Below are positions 52,088-59,966 of a stretch of DNA of 64,000 nucleotides, piece by piece. Location of the stretch: NCBI GenBank assembly GCA_034178705.1, contig JAXFQY010000039.1, positions 35,480 to 99,479 of the forward strand, read 5' to 3'. Position 1 is the first letter of the stretch. Each line of letters starts with the position of its first letter. The position numbers were made by a program, and so were the translations under genes. Origin of the DNA: RUG12395 sp034178705 (lineage in GTDB: Bacteria > Bacillota > Clostridia > Oscillospirales > CAG-272). Under the pieces are notes generated by a model. That model was not told where the DNA came from. It worked only from the letters and a program-made list of their open reading frames with translations, and ran no database searches.

Positions 52088-52531
52088 TTATTTCCCGCGG
52101 AAGTTGTCCGCGGCCGCCGTGGCAAGCCGGTCACAGCGTTCATTGTAGGCATGCCCTTCGTGTCCCTTGACCCACACAAAACGAACGGTATGCTCCGTGC
52201 AGAGGGAGAGCAGCCTCTCCCAAAGATCCGTGTTCAGGGCGGGCTTGTTGTTTGAGAGTCGCCAGCCCTTCTCGCGCCAGCGTGCTGCCCAGCCGAGTGT
52301 CATGGCATCAACAAGATATTTACTGTCGGAAGTCAGGGTGACTTCACACGGTTCCCGAAGAGCGGAAAGCGCCGAAACGGCGGCGGTCAGCTCCATGCGA
52401 TTGTTGGTTGTCAGCGGCTCTCCTCCGGAAAGCTCCTTTTCCTTCCCCTGATAGACAAGGACGGCACCCCAGCCGCCGGGACCGGGGTTGGATCGGCAGG
52501 CCCCGTCTGTATAGATATCAACCTTTTTCAT
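52088..52531 (-). CDS. rnhA: Ribonuclease HI
   Basis: RNase HI cuts the RNA strand of RNA-DNA hybrids. The 147 residues match the family length. The DEDD residues are visible in IYTDGACRSNPGPGGWG, NRMELTAAVSAL, TLTSDSKYLVDAM and NERCDRLATAAA, and the WVKGHEGHAYNE loop carries the conserved histidine. The start at 52531 has GGAGG a few bases upstream; the upstream frame to 52744 overlaps promoter sequence and is rejected. Confidence 0.96.
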   Translation of the reverse strand: MKKVDIYTDGACRSNPGPGGWGAVLVYQGKEKELSGGEPLTTNNRMELTAAVSALSALREPCEVTLTSDSKYLVDAMTLGWAARWREKGWRLSNNKPALNTDLWERLLSLCTEHTVRFVWVKGHEGHAYNERCDRLATAAADNFRGK

Positions 52532-52555
52532 GGTTCCTCCATTTTTCTTCTTTTT

Positions 52556-52584
52556 ATTATAGCACGCCGGAGCGGAAATTGCAA
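52556..52584 (-). promoter_or_regulatory. Promoter of rnhA and the DUF5722-like gene
   Basis: On the minus strand TTGCAA (52579-52584) and TATAAT (52556-52561) are 17 bp apart, 25 bp upstream of the rnhA start. Confidence 0.8.
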
Positions 52585-52668
52585 CACCCCGAAGCGATCC
52601 CTGCCGCACGGAAGCTCTTTCAAAGATTCTATTGCCGTTTTTTCGCTTTCTTCTTTTTTCCGCTTGTA

Positions 52669-52697
52669 TTGACAGGCGCAAGATGATAAAATAAAAC
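52669..52697 (+). promoter_or_regulatory. Candidate promoter of the GHL10-amidase operon
   Basis: TTGACA (52669-52674) is followed after 17 bp by TAAAAC (52692-52697), a weak -10. The start codon at 52743 is about 45 bp downstream. Confidence 0.5.
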
Positions 52698-52742
52698 AAG
52701 CAGATGAATACGGAACGAAAAACCGGAAACGGAGGAAGAGGC

Positions 52743-55700
52743 ATGAAGGTCAGAAGGCGTTTGTTCGGAAAACGGGGATCTTACAGCAAAACATGGGTGT
52801 CATTGCTTCTTCTTTTGACGCTGCTGTTTTCCGCCTGCGGCAATACGGTTCCTGCATTCTCTCTCCCGCCGCTGGAGCCGGATTCGCTGCCTGTTACGGC
52901 AGATCCGATGGAAAACCCGGATGCCGAGGTCCGCGGCGTGTGGATTGCTTCGGTATACAATATCAATTATCCGTCGCGCCCGGGACTGCGTGCAGAGGAG
53001 TTGGCGGCAGAGCTGGATGATATCCTTTCGACCTGTCTTGACACCGGACTGAACGCCGTTTATTTTCAGGTTCGTCCCTCGGGGGACGCGCTTTACAAAA
53101 GCGATATTTTCCCGGTTTCCGCGTATCTGAGCGGAACGCAGGGGACGGCGGCGGACGGCGGCTTTGATCCGCTTGCCTATCTTATCGCGGCTGCGCACCG
53201 AGAGGGAATCGCCGTGCATGCATGGGTGAATCCTCTGCGGGTGACCGTCGGGAGTGCGGCGGAGCCGCAGACGGATGTCACCGCGCTTGCCGAGACAAAT
53301 CCGGCACGCCAGCATCCGGAATATACGGTTGCTTATGCGGACGGCAGGCTTTACTATGATCCCGGGCAGCCGGAGGTACGCCGGCTGATTGCCGACGGTG
53401 TACGGGAAATCGTGGAGCGATACCCTGTCGACGGGGTGGTTTTCGACGATTATTTTTATCCGTACGGAACCTACATAAACCTCGGCGGCAACCAGGTACT
53501 TGCGGATTTTGATGATCTTGCGACGTATAAAGAATACGGCGGCGCTCTCTCTCTTGCGGACTGGAGGCGGGAAAATATCAATCAGCTTGTCCGTGGCTGT
53601 TATGATGCTGTCAAAAGCGCTGACCCGGACTGTCTTTTCGGTGTGGCGCCGTTCGGCATCTGGCAAAATGACAATGGGGAAAACGGCGGCAGCGATACCC
53701 GCGGAATGGAGAGCTACTCTTCCATTTTCTGCGATTCTCTTGCCTTTATCCGCGGAGGATATGTCGATTATATTGCGCCTCAGCTTTACTGGAATTTTTC
53801 TACCTCCGTTGCCCGCTACGACACGCTTGTCCGCTGGTGGAACGCACAGGTGCAGGGAACCGGTGTCGATTTGCTGATCTGCCATGGAGTCTACCGGTAT
53901 GAGGATATGGAGGATCCTGACCGGGAAATCCTGCGTCAGATTGAATATGCCCGCGCAGAGAACAATTTCCGCGGAAGCATTCACTACGGATACGCCTCGA
54001 TAAAAAACAATACCAAGGGACTGCGTGATGAGCTGAAGCAGGCCTATAGCCGTGAGGTTGTGTGTGCTCCGCTCCTGACCGGAGGAAACTTTCTGATTTC
54101 TTCTCCGCAGTCCGGAACGGTGATTGATGCGGACTTCTCTTATCTGATCGGCTCTGCGGATCCGGCGAGCACCGTCCTTTTTGAGGGCAAACCGGTCAGC
54201 CTTACGCGGCACGGATGCTTTTCCGTTCAGGTCAAGCTGGAGGAGGGGGAGAATACTTTTACCTTCCTCTGTGACGGCAGGGAATACACGCATACGCTGT
54301 TTCGCCGTTCCCCCTCCGAGGGGGGCTATACGGTTATGGATTCCTTCCGGATCAGCTCCTGCTATCCGACCGAGCGCGTGACCGTGCAGAGCGGAAATAC
54401 CGTTTCTCTCTCCTGTACGGCTCCGACGGGCTCGCTCGTCACGGCTTCTCTGGGAAACAAAACGGTCACCCTTTCCCCTATTCTCGGCAACACCGGCCCG
54501 GAGCGCTACATTGCGGAGCTCTACCGTGGCACCATCACGCTTGACGGAAGCGAGCCGCTGGCCTCTCTCGGCGCCCTGACCTTTACGGCGGAGAGAGACG
54601 GAGAAACCGCAAGCGCTGTGGGGGCGGAAATCCGTGTGCTTGGCGAGGGATACGGGATTCCCGTTACGGTTACGCGGGATTATGCTCTGCTGAAAAAGGC
54701 GCCGGACAGTTCTTTCTACGATGATTACACCCCGCAGGTAGTCGGCATGTGTGAAACCGCCGTCGCGGAAAAAGAGGGATATTACCTGCTTTCCATGGGC
54801 GGCTGGATCTGTGCGGACGATGTACAAACGGGGGAGTGTGCCCTCCTTCCCGGGGAAACAGAGGTGCGGCAGCTGTTTCAGACGGTGGAAAACGGGGATG
54901 CCGTATTTTATGTCAAAGCAGCGGATTGTCCGGCGCTCTCCGGGCAGCTTGTAAACGGGAAGTTCGTTCTGACCGTTTTCAACAGCTCGGTTACCGACAC
55001 CTCGGTGACACGGGATGCGCCTTCCTCCCTTGTTGTTTCAGCCCGGCTCGAGGGGGATGAGGACGCAGGCTGCGTACGGCTCGTGCTGGAACTTGCCGAC
55101 ACGGAACGCTTTTACGGCTTCCGGTTTGCCTACACCACGGCATCCGGCGTTTCTTTAATCAAGCTGACGCTGAACGGACCGCCGTCTGCAGCCGAAGGGG
55201 CTCAGCCGCTTGCCGGAAAGAGAATCGTACTTGACGCAGGGCACGGGGGAATCGACCCCGGGGCACTCGGGGCGTTCGGCATAGGAAGCGGAAAGAACGA
55301 AGCGGATATCAATCTTGCGATTGTGCTTTCTTTGCGGGATAAGCTTGTTTCTCTCGGTGCGGAGGTTCTTCTGACACGCGATTCGGATATTACATTGGAA
55401 TTGGAGGACCGTGAGCGGTTTCTGCTGGAGACCGATCCGGATCTTTCGGTCGCGGTTCACCAGAATTCCATGCCGTATGCAACGGACATCTCCAAAGTGC
55501 GCGGAGTTGCGGCATTTTACTGTGCCGACAGCGGCAGACTTCTGGCGCGCTCGCTTTCCGACAAACTCGGAGAAACGCTCGGAAGAGGGTGCTATGAACC
55601 GCGTTGGCTGACCCTGATGCTCTGCCGCAATCACCGCTTTGTCTCCGCCCTTGTGGAGACAGGGTTTATGACCTCCATGGAGGAATACGAAAGGATGCTC

Positions 55701-55781
55701 ACGGACGAGGGAATCGAGAGTACGGCGCAGGGACTCTGCGACGGGATTCTTGCGTTTTTTGCCCGCGCCGCGGAGAACTGA
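52743..55781 (+). CDS. Lipoprotein with GHL10 glycosyl hydrolase-like domain and C-terminal N-acetylmuramoyl-L-alanine amidase domain
   Basis: A 1012-residue lipoprotein. The start at 52743 has GGAGG at 7 bp and gives a signal with lipobox LFSAC (Cys about 32). Residues about 60-420 are a GHL10 (DUF187/YddW) domain: EVRGVWIASVYNINYPS, FQVRPSGDALYKS, HAWVNPLRV and VDGVVFDDYFYPYG, where the paired Asp sit in the active site. A beta-rich middle follows. Residues about 825-1010 are Amidase_3: IVLDAGHGGIDPGA (zinc His), NLAIVLSL, VAVHQNS (zinc His) and VETGFMTS (catalytic Glu). GHL10 enzymes such as DigH cut glycan strands lacking stem peptides, the product of amidases, so the fusion makes biochemical sense. 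Confidence 0.92.
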   Translation: MKVRRRLFGKRGSYSKTWVSLLLLLTLLFSACGNTVPAFSLPPLEPDSLPVTADPMENPDAEVRGVWIASVYNINYPSRPGLRAEELAAELDDILSTCLDTGLNAVYFQVRPSGDALYKSDIFPVSAYLSGTQGTAADGGFDPLAYLIAAAHREGIAVHAWVNPLRVTVGSAAEPQTDVTALAETNPARQHPEYTVAYADGRLYYDPGQPEVRRLIADGVREIVERYPVDGVVFDDYFYPYGTYINLGGNQVLADFDDLATYKEYGGALSLADWRRENINQLVRGCYDAVKSADPDCLFGVAPFGIWQNDNGENGGSDTRGMESYSSIFCDSLAFIRGGYVDYIAPQLYWNFSTSVARYDTLVRWWNAQVQGTGVDLLICHGVYRYEDMEDPDREILRQIEYARAENNFRGSIHYGYASIKNNTKGLRDELKQAYSREVVCAPLLTGGNFLISSPQSGTVIDADFSYLIGSADPASTVLFEGKPVSLTRHGCFSVQVKLEEGENTFTFLCDGREYTHTLFRRSPSEGGYTVMDSFRISSCYPTERVTVQSGNTVSLSCTAPTGSLVTASLGNKTVTLSPILGNTGPERYIAELYRGTITLDGSEPLASLGALTFTAERDGETASAVGAEIRVLGEGYGIPVTVTRDYALLKKAPDSSFYDDYTPQVVGMCETAVAEKEGYYLLSMGGWICADDVQTGECALLPGETEVRQLFQTVENGDAVFYVKAADCPALSGQLVNGKFVLTVFNSSVTDTSVTRDAPSSLVVSARLEGDEDAGCVRLVLELADTERFYGFRFAYTTASGVSLIKLTLNGPPSAAEGAQPLAGKRIVLDAGHGGIDPGALGAFGIGSGKNEADINLAIVLSLRDKLVSLGAEVLLTRDSDITLELEDRERFLLETDPDLSVAVHQNSMPYATDISKVRGVAAFYCADSGRLLARSLSDKLGETLGRGCYEPRWLTLMLCRNHRFVSALVETGFMTSMEEYERMLTDEGIESTAQGLCDGILAFFARAAEN

Positions 55782-55788
55782 GCAGCAT

Positions 55789-56757
55789 ATGAAAATCGGC
55801 AACACCGAACTGAAACACGGCTTTTTGCTTGCCCCGCTTGCGGGCTATACCGACCTGGCGTTCCGCACGGTATGCGCCTCTTTCGGCGCGGAATACGCGG
55901 TAACCGAGATGATCAGCGCCAAGGCGGTGATGATGAACAACAGAAAGACGCTGGCTCTGGCGCGGATCGGCGCGCTTCCGACGGCGGTGCAGCTGTTTGG
56001 CGCAGAACCGGAGGCAATTGCATATGCGGCGGCGTTTTTTTCCTCTGAGGAGGGAGCAAAGGTCTGCGGAGCCGTTCCGGCGGCCATTGATCTGAACTGC
56101 GGCTGTCCGATGCACAAGATTGTCGGAAACGGAGAGGGCTCCGCCCTTCTGCGCGATCTGCGGGCACTGGAGCGGGTTGTCTCAGCGGCGACGGCCGCAT
56201 CCCGCCTTCCCGTGACCGTCAAGATCCGCTCCGGATGGGACGCAGAGCATATCAACGCCCCGGAAGCGGCACGGGTAGCGGAATCGGCGGGTGCCTGCGC
56301 TGTAGCCGTACATGCGAGGACAAAGCAGCAGCTCTATCTCGGTGCGGCCGATCATCGTGTGACCGGCGCCGTTGTGCGGGCAGTAAAGATCCCCGTGATT
56401 GCAAACGGAGACATCCGTTCCGCCGCCGACGCCCGACACATTCGGGAAGAAACCGGCTGCTCCGCCGTCATGATCGGGCGGGGAGCCGTCGGCAATCCTT
56501 GGATATTCGCTGAACTGTGCGCAGACGCTGAGGGAAAGTCCTTTTCCCCGCCGACACCGGAAGAACGGATTGCCGTTGCTGTTCGTCAGCTGAACGATAT
56601 GGTGCGGGAAAAGGGGGAAAGAACTGCCGTCGGGGAAGCACGCAAGCATCTCGCGGCATATATTGCCGGTTTCCCCGGTGCCGCAGCTGCCCGTGCCGCG
56701 ATAAACACGGAGAACAGCGCGGAAGGGATTCTCCGTATCTTAGAGAAGCTGCGCTGA
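55789..56757 (+). CDS. dusB: tRNA-dihydrouridine synthase
   Basis: An FMN-dependent Dus enzyme of 322 residues that reduces uridines in tRNA D-loops. Family motifs: LAPLAGYTDLAFR at the N-terminus, IDLNCGCPMHKIVGNGEGSALL with the catalytic cysteine, VKIRSGWD, HARTKQQLYLGAADH, and VIANGDIRSAADA with SAVMIGRGAVGNPWIF, the phosphate-binding part. It is closest in style to DusB. The start at 55789 lies 7 bp after the amidase stop and has only a weak ribosome binding site, suggesting coupling to the upstream gene. Confidence 0.93.
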   Translation: MKIGNTELKHGFLLAPLAGYTDLAFRTVCASFGAEYAVTEMISAKAVMMNNRKTLALARIGALPTAVQLFGAEPEAIAYAAAFFSSEEGAKVCGAVPAAIDLNCGCPMHKIVGNGEGSALLRDLRALERVVSAATAASRLPVTVKIRSGWDAEHINAPEAARVAESAGACAVAVHARTKQQLYLGAADHRVTGAVVRAVKIPVIANGDIRSAADARHIREETGCSAVMIGRGAVGNPWIFAELCADAEGKSFSPPTPEERIAVAVRQLNDMVREKGERTAVGEARKHLAAYIAGFPGAAAARAAINTENSAEGILRILEKLR

Positions 56758-56798
56758 CGGAAGCGCACAGAAATTCATGCCGGAAAGGAGGGGAGAGG

Positions 56799-57434
56799 GT
56801 GGAGAAACGGAAGAATGACGGTTTGACCGGTCTGGCCCTGCGTGCCGGACGCGGAGACGCAAAAGCGTTTGAGCAGCTTGTCAGGGAAACCGAACAGATG
56901 ATTTACAATCTTGCGTGGCGTGCGACGGGAAACGAAGCAGACGCCGCCGATCTTTCGCAGGAGATCTACATAAAGGTCTGGCGCTCTCTCCCCTCCTTCC
57001 GGGGGGAGGCCGCTTTCACAACCTGGCTTTACCGCGTAGCGCAGAATACGGCATGCGACGCGGCGAGAAGCGCTTCCCGCCGCCCCGTTCTCAGTCTGAC
57101 ACTCGGGACGGATTCCTCCGGCGGAGACGCCGGGGAGGAAGCGGAACTGCCGGATGACACGGAAACGCCGGAGCAGGAGCTGCTCAGCAGGGAACGCGCG
57201 TCGGAGATCCGCGAGGCTCTTGCCTGCCTTGCGGAGGAGCATCGCGTGATTCTGATTCTGCGGGATATTGAGGGCAGAAGCTACACGGAGATTTCCGATT
57301 TGCTTTCCCTGGAGATCGGAACGGTGAAAAGCCGGCTTTCCCGTGCCAGGGACAAGCTGAAAAATCTTCTTGCAGAACGGAACATTTTTCCCTCGGCAAG
57401 CGTCAAACAGACAAGTAAAGGGCAAAAGGATTGA
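56799..57434 (+). CDS. ECF-type RNA polymerase sigma factor
   Basis: A 211-residue sigma-70 family factor with region 2 (FEQLVRETEQMIYNLAWRATGNEADAADLSQEIYIKVWRSL) and region 4 (EEHRVILILRDIEGRSYTEISDLLSLEIGTVKSRLSRARDKL), joined by an acidic linker of about 60 residues. Region 3 is absent, as in the ECF group. The start is a GTG at 56799 with AAGGAGG upstream. The next gene is a zinc-finger anti-sigma factor. No promoter of unusual type is visible directly upstream, so basal expression may come from the GHL10-amidase/dusB transcript. Confidence 0.94.
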   Translation: MEKRKNDGLTGLALRAGRGDAKAFEQLVRETEQMIYNLAWRATGNEADAADLSQEIYIKVWRSLPSFRGEAAFTTWLYRVAQNTACDAARSASRRPVLSLTLGTDSSGGDAGEEAELPDDTETPEQELLSRERASEIREALACLAEEHRVILILRDIEGRSYTEISDLLSLEIGTVKSRLSRARDKLKNLLAERNIFPSASVKQTSKGQKD

Positions 57435-57436
57435 TC

Positions 57437-58327
57437 ATGGCACATATTGACTGTGCGGAACTCGGGAATATCCGCGAAAAACTGAACGAGTATCTTGACG
57501 GAGCCCTGCCCGAAGCGGAGCGCTCTGCCGTAGAAAGTCACCTTGTCTGCTGTCCGGACTGCCGGGCAGAATACGAGGCGCTTTGCTCTGTGCGCGAGTC
57601 CCTTGCTTCCCTTCGCCGGGAAGTGCCTGCCGGACTTCACCAAGCGGTGATAGCTGCCGTGGAGCGGGAAAAGACTGCACAGCGCCGTGCCCGCGGGCGG
57701 CTTCTGTTCCGTTTTTCGGCCGCTGCCGCGGCGGTTCTTCTGATCGCCGTTTTGCTTCCTTTTGCGCTGCGTGCTCCGCTCGTTCAAAATACGCCGTCTT
57801 TTGCCGTTCCGGATGAAGCAGCAGGAAAGGATGATTCAACTTTGACAGCGGTGCACACCGAAGTCCCCCGGACAACCACCAAAGAGAACGAAACGGTTGT
57901 GGATCTTCCTTCCCGGATTCCGCCTACCGAGCTTTCCTCCGCGTCTTCCGGACTCTCCAACGGGCAGGGCACGGATTTTCTGCCGGAGGCTCCGAGAGAA
58001 ACCTCTTCGGAATGCGAGAATACGGATCAGGATTACCGCTGCGAGGCAGAGAGAGAGGCTTTGAAAGATTTCGGAACGGGAGCTCCGGAATGGAGTCTCG
58101 GTGCGGTCCTTGCGCTCGGCGTGGGACGGCTTCACCTTGTCACGCTTCCCGCGGAGCTGTTTGACAGAATTACCGTCTGCTATTCTGGTTTTTCCTGCGG
58201 CGGCATCGGGGACGGCTTGCTTTTCCCTGTTATACCGGAGCTGCGGCAGGAGCTTGCTGCTGCCGGCGTTCCGAATACCGACGGTTGGCAGGACGGGGAT
58301 CGGATCCTTCTCCGGGTATCCGACTGA
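57437..58327 (+). CDS. Membrane-anchored zinc-finger anti-sigma factor
   Basis: A 296-residue protein with an N-terminal zf-HC2/ZAS domain (ESHLVCCPDCRAEYEAL, the His-x3-Cys-x2-Cys motif), a single membrane helix (about 91-107, SAAAAAVLLIAVLLPFAL) and an extracytoplasmic domain of about 185 residues with a Thr/Ser/Pro-rich linker. It would hold the preceding sigma factor at the membrane until an envelope signal releases it. The ATG at 57437 follows the sigma stop by 2 bp and has AAAGGA upstream. The sensing domain is not one I recognise. Confidence 0.92.
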   Translation: MAHIDCAELGNIREKLNEYLDGALPEAERSAVESHLVCCPDCRAEYEALCSVRESLASLRREVPAGLHQAVIAAVEREKTAQRRARGRLLFRFSAAAAAVLLIAVLLPFALRAPLVQNTPSFAVPDEAAGKDDSTLTAVHTEVPRTTTKENETVVDLPSRIPPTELSSASSGLSNGQGTDFLPEAPRETSSECENTDQDYRCEAEREALKDFGTGAPEWSLGAVLALGVGRLHLVTLPAELFDRITVCYSGFSCGGIGDGLLFPVIPELRQELAAAGVPNTDGWQDGDRILLRVSD

Positions 58328-58412
58328 TCGGCAAGGCTTTCCACAGAATCCGGGCTGTGCAATCTGTTTTCCGGGGAATTTGCGCCGAAAACAAGAAACG
58401 CTCAAAAAACAC

Positions 58413-58441
58413 TTGCATTTTTCGGCAGTGTGTGTTATAAT
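58413..58441 (+). promoter_or_regulatory. secG promoter
   Basis: TTGCAT (58413-58418) and TATAAT (58436-58441) are 17 bp apart, about 65 bp before the secG start. It lies 85 bp beyond the anti-sigma stop, so secG is a separate unit. Confidence 0.8.
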
Positions 58442-58506
58442 GCTGTTTACTGTGGAGTAAATGCGGGGTTTGCCCTGCATAATATAGGATTCGGAGGCTT
58501 TTTGTC

Positions 58507-58902
58507 ATGCATGTTTTTGAGACAGTCATGTGTGGTTTTCTGATTTTATTCGCGATTTTTCTTGTGATTGCCGTTCTGATGCAGCACGGTAAGGATCACA
58601 GACTTTCCGGTACCATTGCCGGAGGCGCGGAAAACTTTTTCGGAAAAGGCAAGGGGCAGAAGGTGGATCGGATGCTCAGCCGTCTGACCACAATTGTTTC
58701 CATTGTGTTTGTTGTTATTGTTCTGATTGTTTTTATTCTTCAGCCGGAGGTTGTTTATACAATGACGACGGCGGAATCCGCACCCGGTGCGTATTCTCCG
58801 TACTATGATTCCGAGGCGATCTATCCCGCCGAAACCTCTGAGACAACGGAGGAGGAAACCCCGACGACAACGGACGCTTCCTCAACCACAGCAGCCGAAT
58901 AA
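58507..58902 (+). CDS. secG: Protein translocase subunit SecG with an extended C-terminal tail
   Basis: SecG is the small third subunit of the SecYEG protein channel. Two membrane helices are visible (MCGFLILFAIFLVIAVLMQ and TIVSIVFVVIVLIVFILQ), with the hallmark loop GKDHRLSGTIAGGAENFFGKGKG between them. Residues 1-85 are a normal SecG. The remaining 45 residues form an acidic Thr/Ser/Pro-rich tail (SETTEEETPTTTDASS) that is unusual; with the normal topology it would lie outside the membrane. The gene is monocistronic with a strong terminator. Confidence 0.9.
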   Translation: MHVFETVMCGFLILFAIFLVIAVLMQHGKDHRLSGTIAGGAENFFGKGKGQKVDRMLSRLTTIVSIVFVVIVLIVFILQPEVVYTMTTAESAPGAYSPYYDSEAIYPAETSETTEEETPTTTDASSTTAAE

Positions 58903-58912
58903 AACACACGAG

Positions 58913-58950
58913 AAAAGGCGGAGACGCAAACGCGTCTCCGCCTTTTTGCT
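58913..58950 (+). terminator. Intrinsic terminator of secG
   Basis: A perfect 15-bp stem (58913-58927 with 58932-58946, AAAAGGCGGAGACGC/GCGTCTCCGCCTTTT) with loop AAAC and a terminal T-run, 10 bp after the secG stop. Confidence 0.9.
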
Positions 58951-58975
58951 TTCTCCAAGCGTAGGAACTCCTTTT

Positions 58976-59812
58976 TCAGGGCTCTGGGAAAAGCTGTTTT
59001 GCCGTCCCGTTTTCCGGACGGTTCCGGCTTGCCAGCCAAGCGCGCGGGGACCGACCGTAATACTGCCGGAAGCTCTTTGAAAAGGAGGGAAGGTCGGTAT
59101 ATCCGACCGCTTCCGCAGCTTCGGTTGCACTGCAGCCCTGTTCGCCCATGAGCCGGGCGGCTTCCGCAAGGCGCCGCCTGCAGAGATACTGCTTCGGGGA
59201 GATTCCGATCTGCGCCTTGAAGATGCGCGAAAAATATACCCGGTCGTGATGAAAGCGGGCGGCCAGCTCCTCTACCGACAGTGGGGAAGCATACTCGGCA
59301 TCGATATAATTCTGTGCCGCGCGCGCAACCGCTTGGGGATGCGTTTCCCGTTTTTTCGGATACGCCAAATCGAGCAGAGTCAGAATCTCCGTTATTTTCC
59401 CGGCAAGAAAAGCTGCCGATGCATCTGATTTTTCCGACATCTCGGCATGCCGTCTTTCGATTTCCGCAAAACAGCTTCCTGCCGGAACGGCGTTCAGCAC
59501 CGCCTGTTCAGCGATACAGTCGGGAAGGGCAAAAACCGCTGTAAACCCGACCCAGATATAGTGCCACGGATTCGCACGGTCCGCTTGGTAATAGGTGACT
59601 TCCCCGGGGCGGATCACAAAGCACTCCCCGGCGGAGACGGTGCGTTCCTCTCCTCCGGACCGGAAAACACCGCAGCCTTCCGCGACATAATGCAGCAGCC
59701 AGTAACTCCGTACCGCAGGACCGAAGGCGTGACACGGCGTGCAGGATTCAAAGCCGACATTCACCGGACAGACGGGGGAGAGGCGGCGGTTGGAAAGCGG
59801 ATAGAATTTCAT
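58976..59812 (-). CDS. AraC-family transcriptional regulator, probable regulator of the alpha-galactosidase gene
   Basis: A 278-residue AraC/XylS-type regulator. The N-terminal half is a cupin-like sugar-sensing domain (LHYVAEGCGVFRSGGEERTVSAGECFVIRPGEVTYY). The C-terminal half carries two helix-turn-helix motifs: SVEELAARFHHDRVYFSRIFKAQIGISPKQY and SATEAAEAVGYTDLPSFSKSFRQYYGRSPRAW. The start at 59812 has GAGG at 7 bp; the upstream frame to 60028 overlaps the divergent promoter region. It is divergent from the melA-type gene, the MelR-MelA arrangement. Confidence 0.92.
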   Translation of the reverse strand: MKFYPLSNRRLSPVCPVNVGFESCTPCHAFGPAVRSYWLLHYVAEGCGVFRSGGEERTVSAGECFVIRPGEVTYYQADRANPWHYIWVGFTAVFALPDCIAEQAVLNAVPAGSCFAEIERRHAEMSEKSDASAAFLAGKITEILTLLDLAYPKKRETHPQAVARAAQNYIDAEYASPLSVEELAARFHHDRVYFSRIFKAQIGISPKQYLCRRRLAEAARLMGEQGCSATEAAEAVGYTDLPSFSKSFRQYYGRSPRAWLASRNRPENGTAKQLFPEP

Positions 59813-59830
59813 CGTTTTCACCTCGGATAA

Positions 59831-59860
59831 ATTATACCAAGAGTTTCGGGCGATAATCAA
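59831..59860 (-). promoter_or_regulatory. Promoter of the AraC-family regulator
   Basis: On the minus strand TTGATT (59855-59860) and TATAAT (59831-59836) are 18 bp apart, about 20 bp upstream of the start codon. Confidence 0.65.
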
Positions 59861-59866
59861 GAGTTT
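59838..59866. promoter_or_regulatory. Candidate AraC-family operator (two direct half-sites)
   Basis: CAAGAGTTT occurs at 59838-59846 and again at 59858-59866, the same strand and 20 bp apart, about two helical turns. AraC-family proteins typically bind such direct repeats. The sites overlap the regulator's own promoter and lie just upstream of the melA promoter. Confidence 0.55.
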
Positions 59867-59887
59867 TTCTGCTTTGTTGGTTTCTTT

Positions 59888-59916
59888 TTGACAACTTTTT
59901 CGTTGCCTTCTGCTAT
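59888..59916 (+). promoter_or_regulatory. Candidate melA promoter
   Basis: A perfect TTGACA (59888-59893) is followed after 17 bp by TGCTAT, a poor -10. This is what an activator-dependent promoter would look like, with the candidate AraC sites 22 bp upstream of the -35 box. Confidence 0.5.
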
Positions 59917-59966
59917 GGAGCTGTTTGATCTCCGGCGGTATACTAAAGAAAAAAGGAGAAAACACC

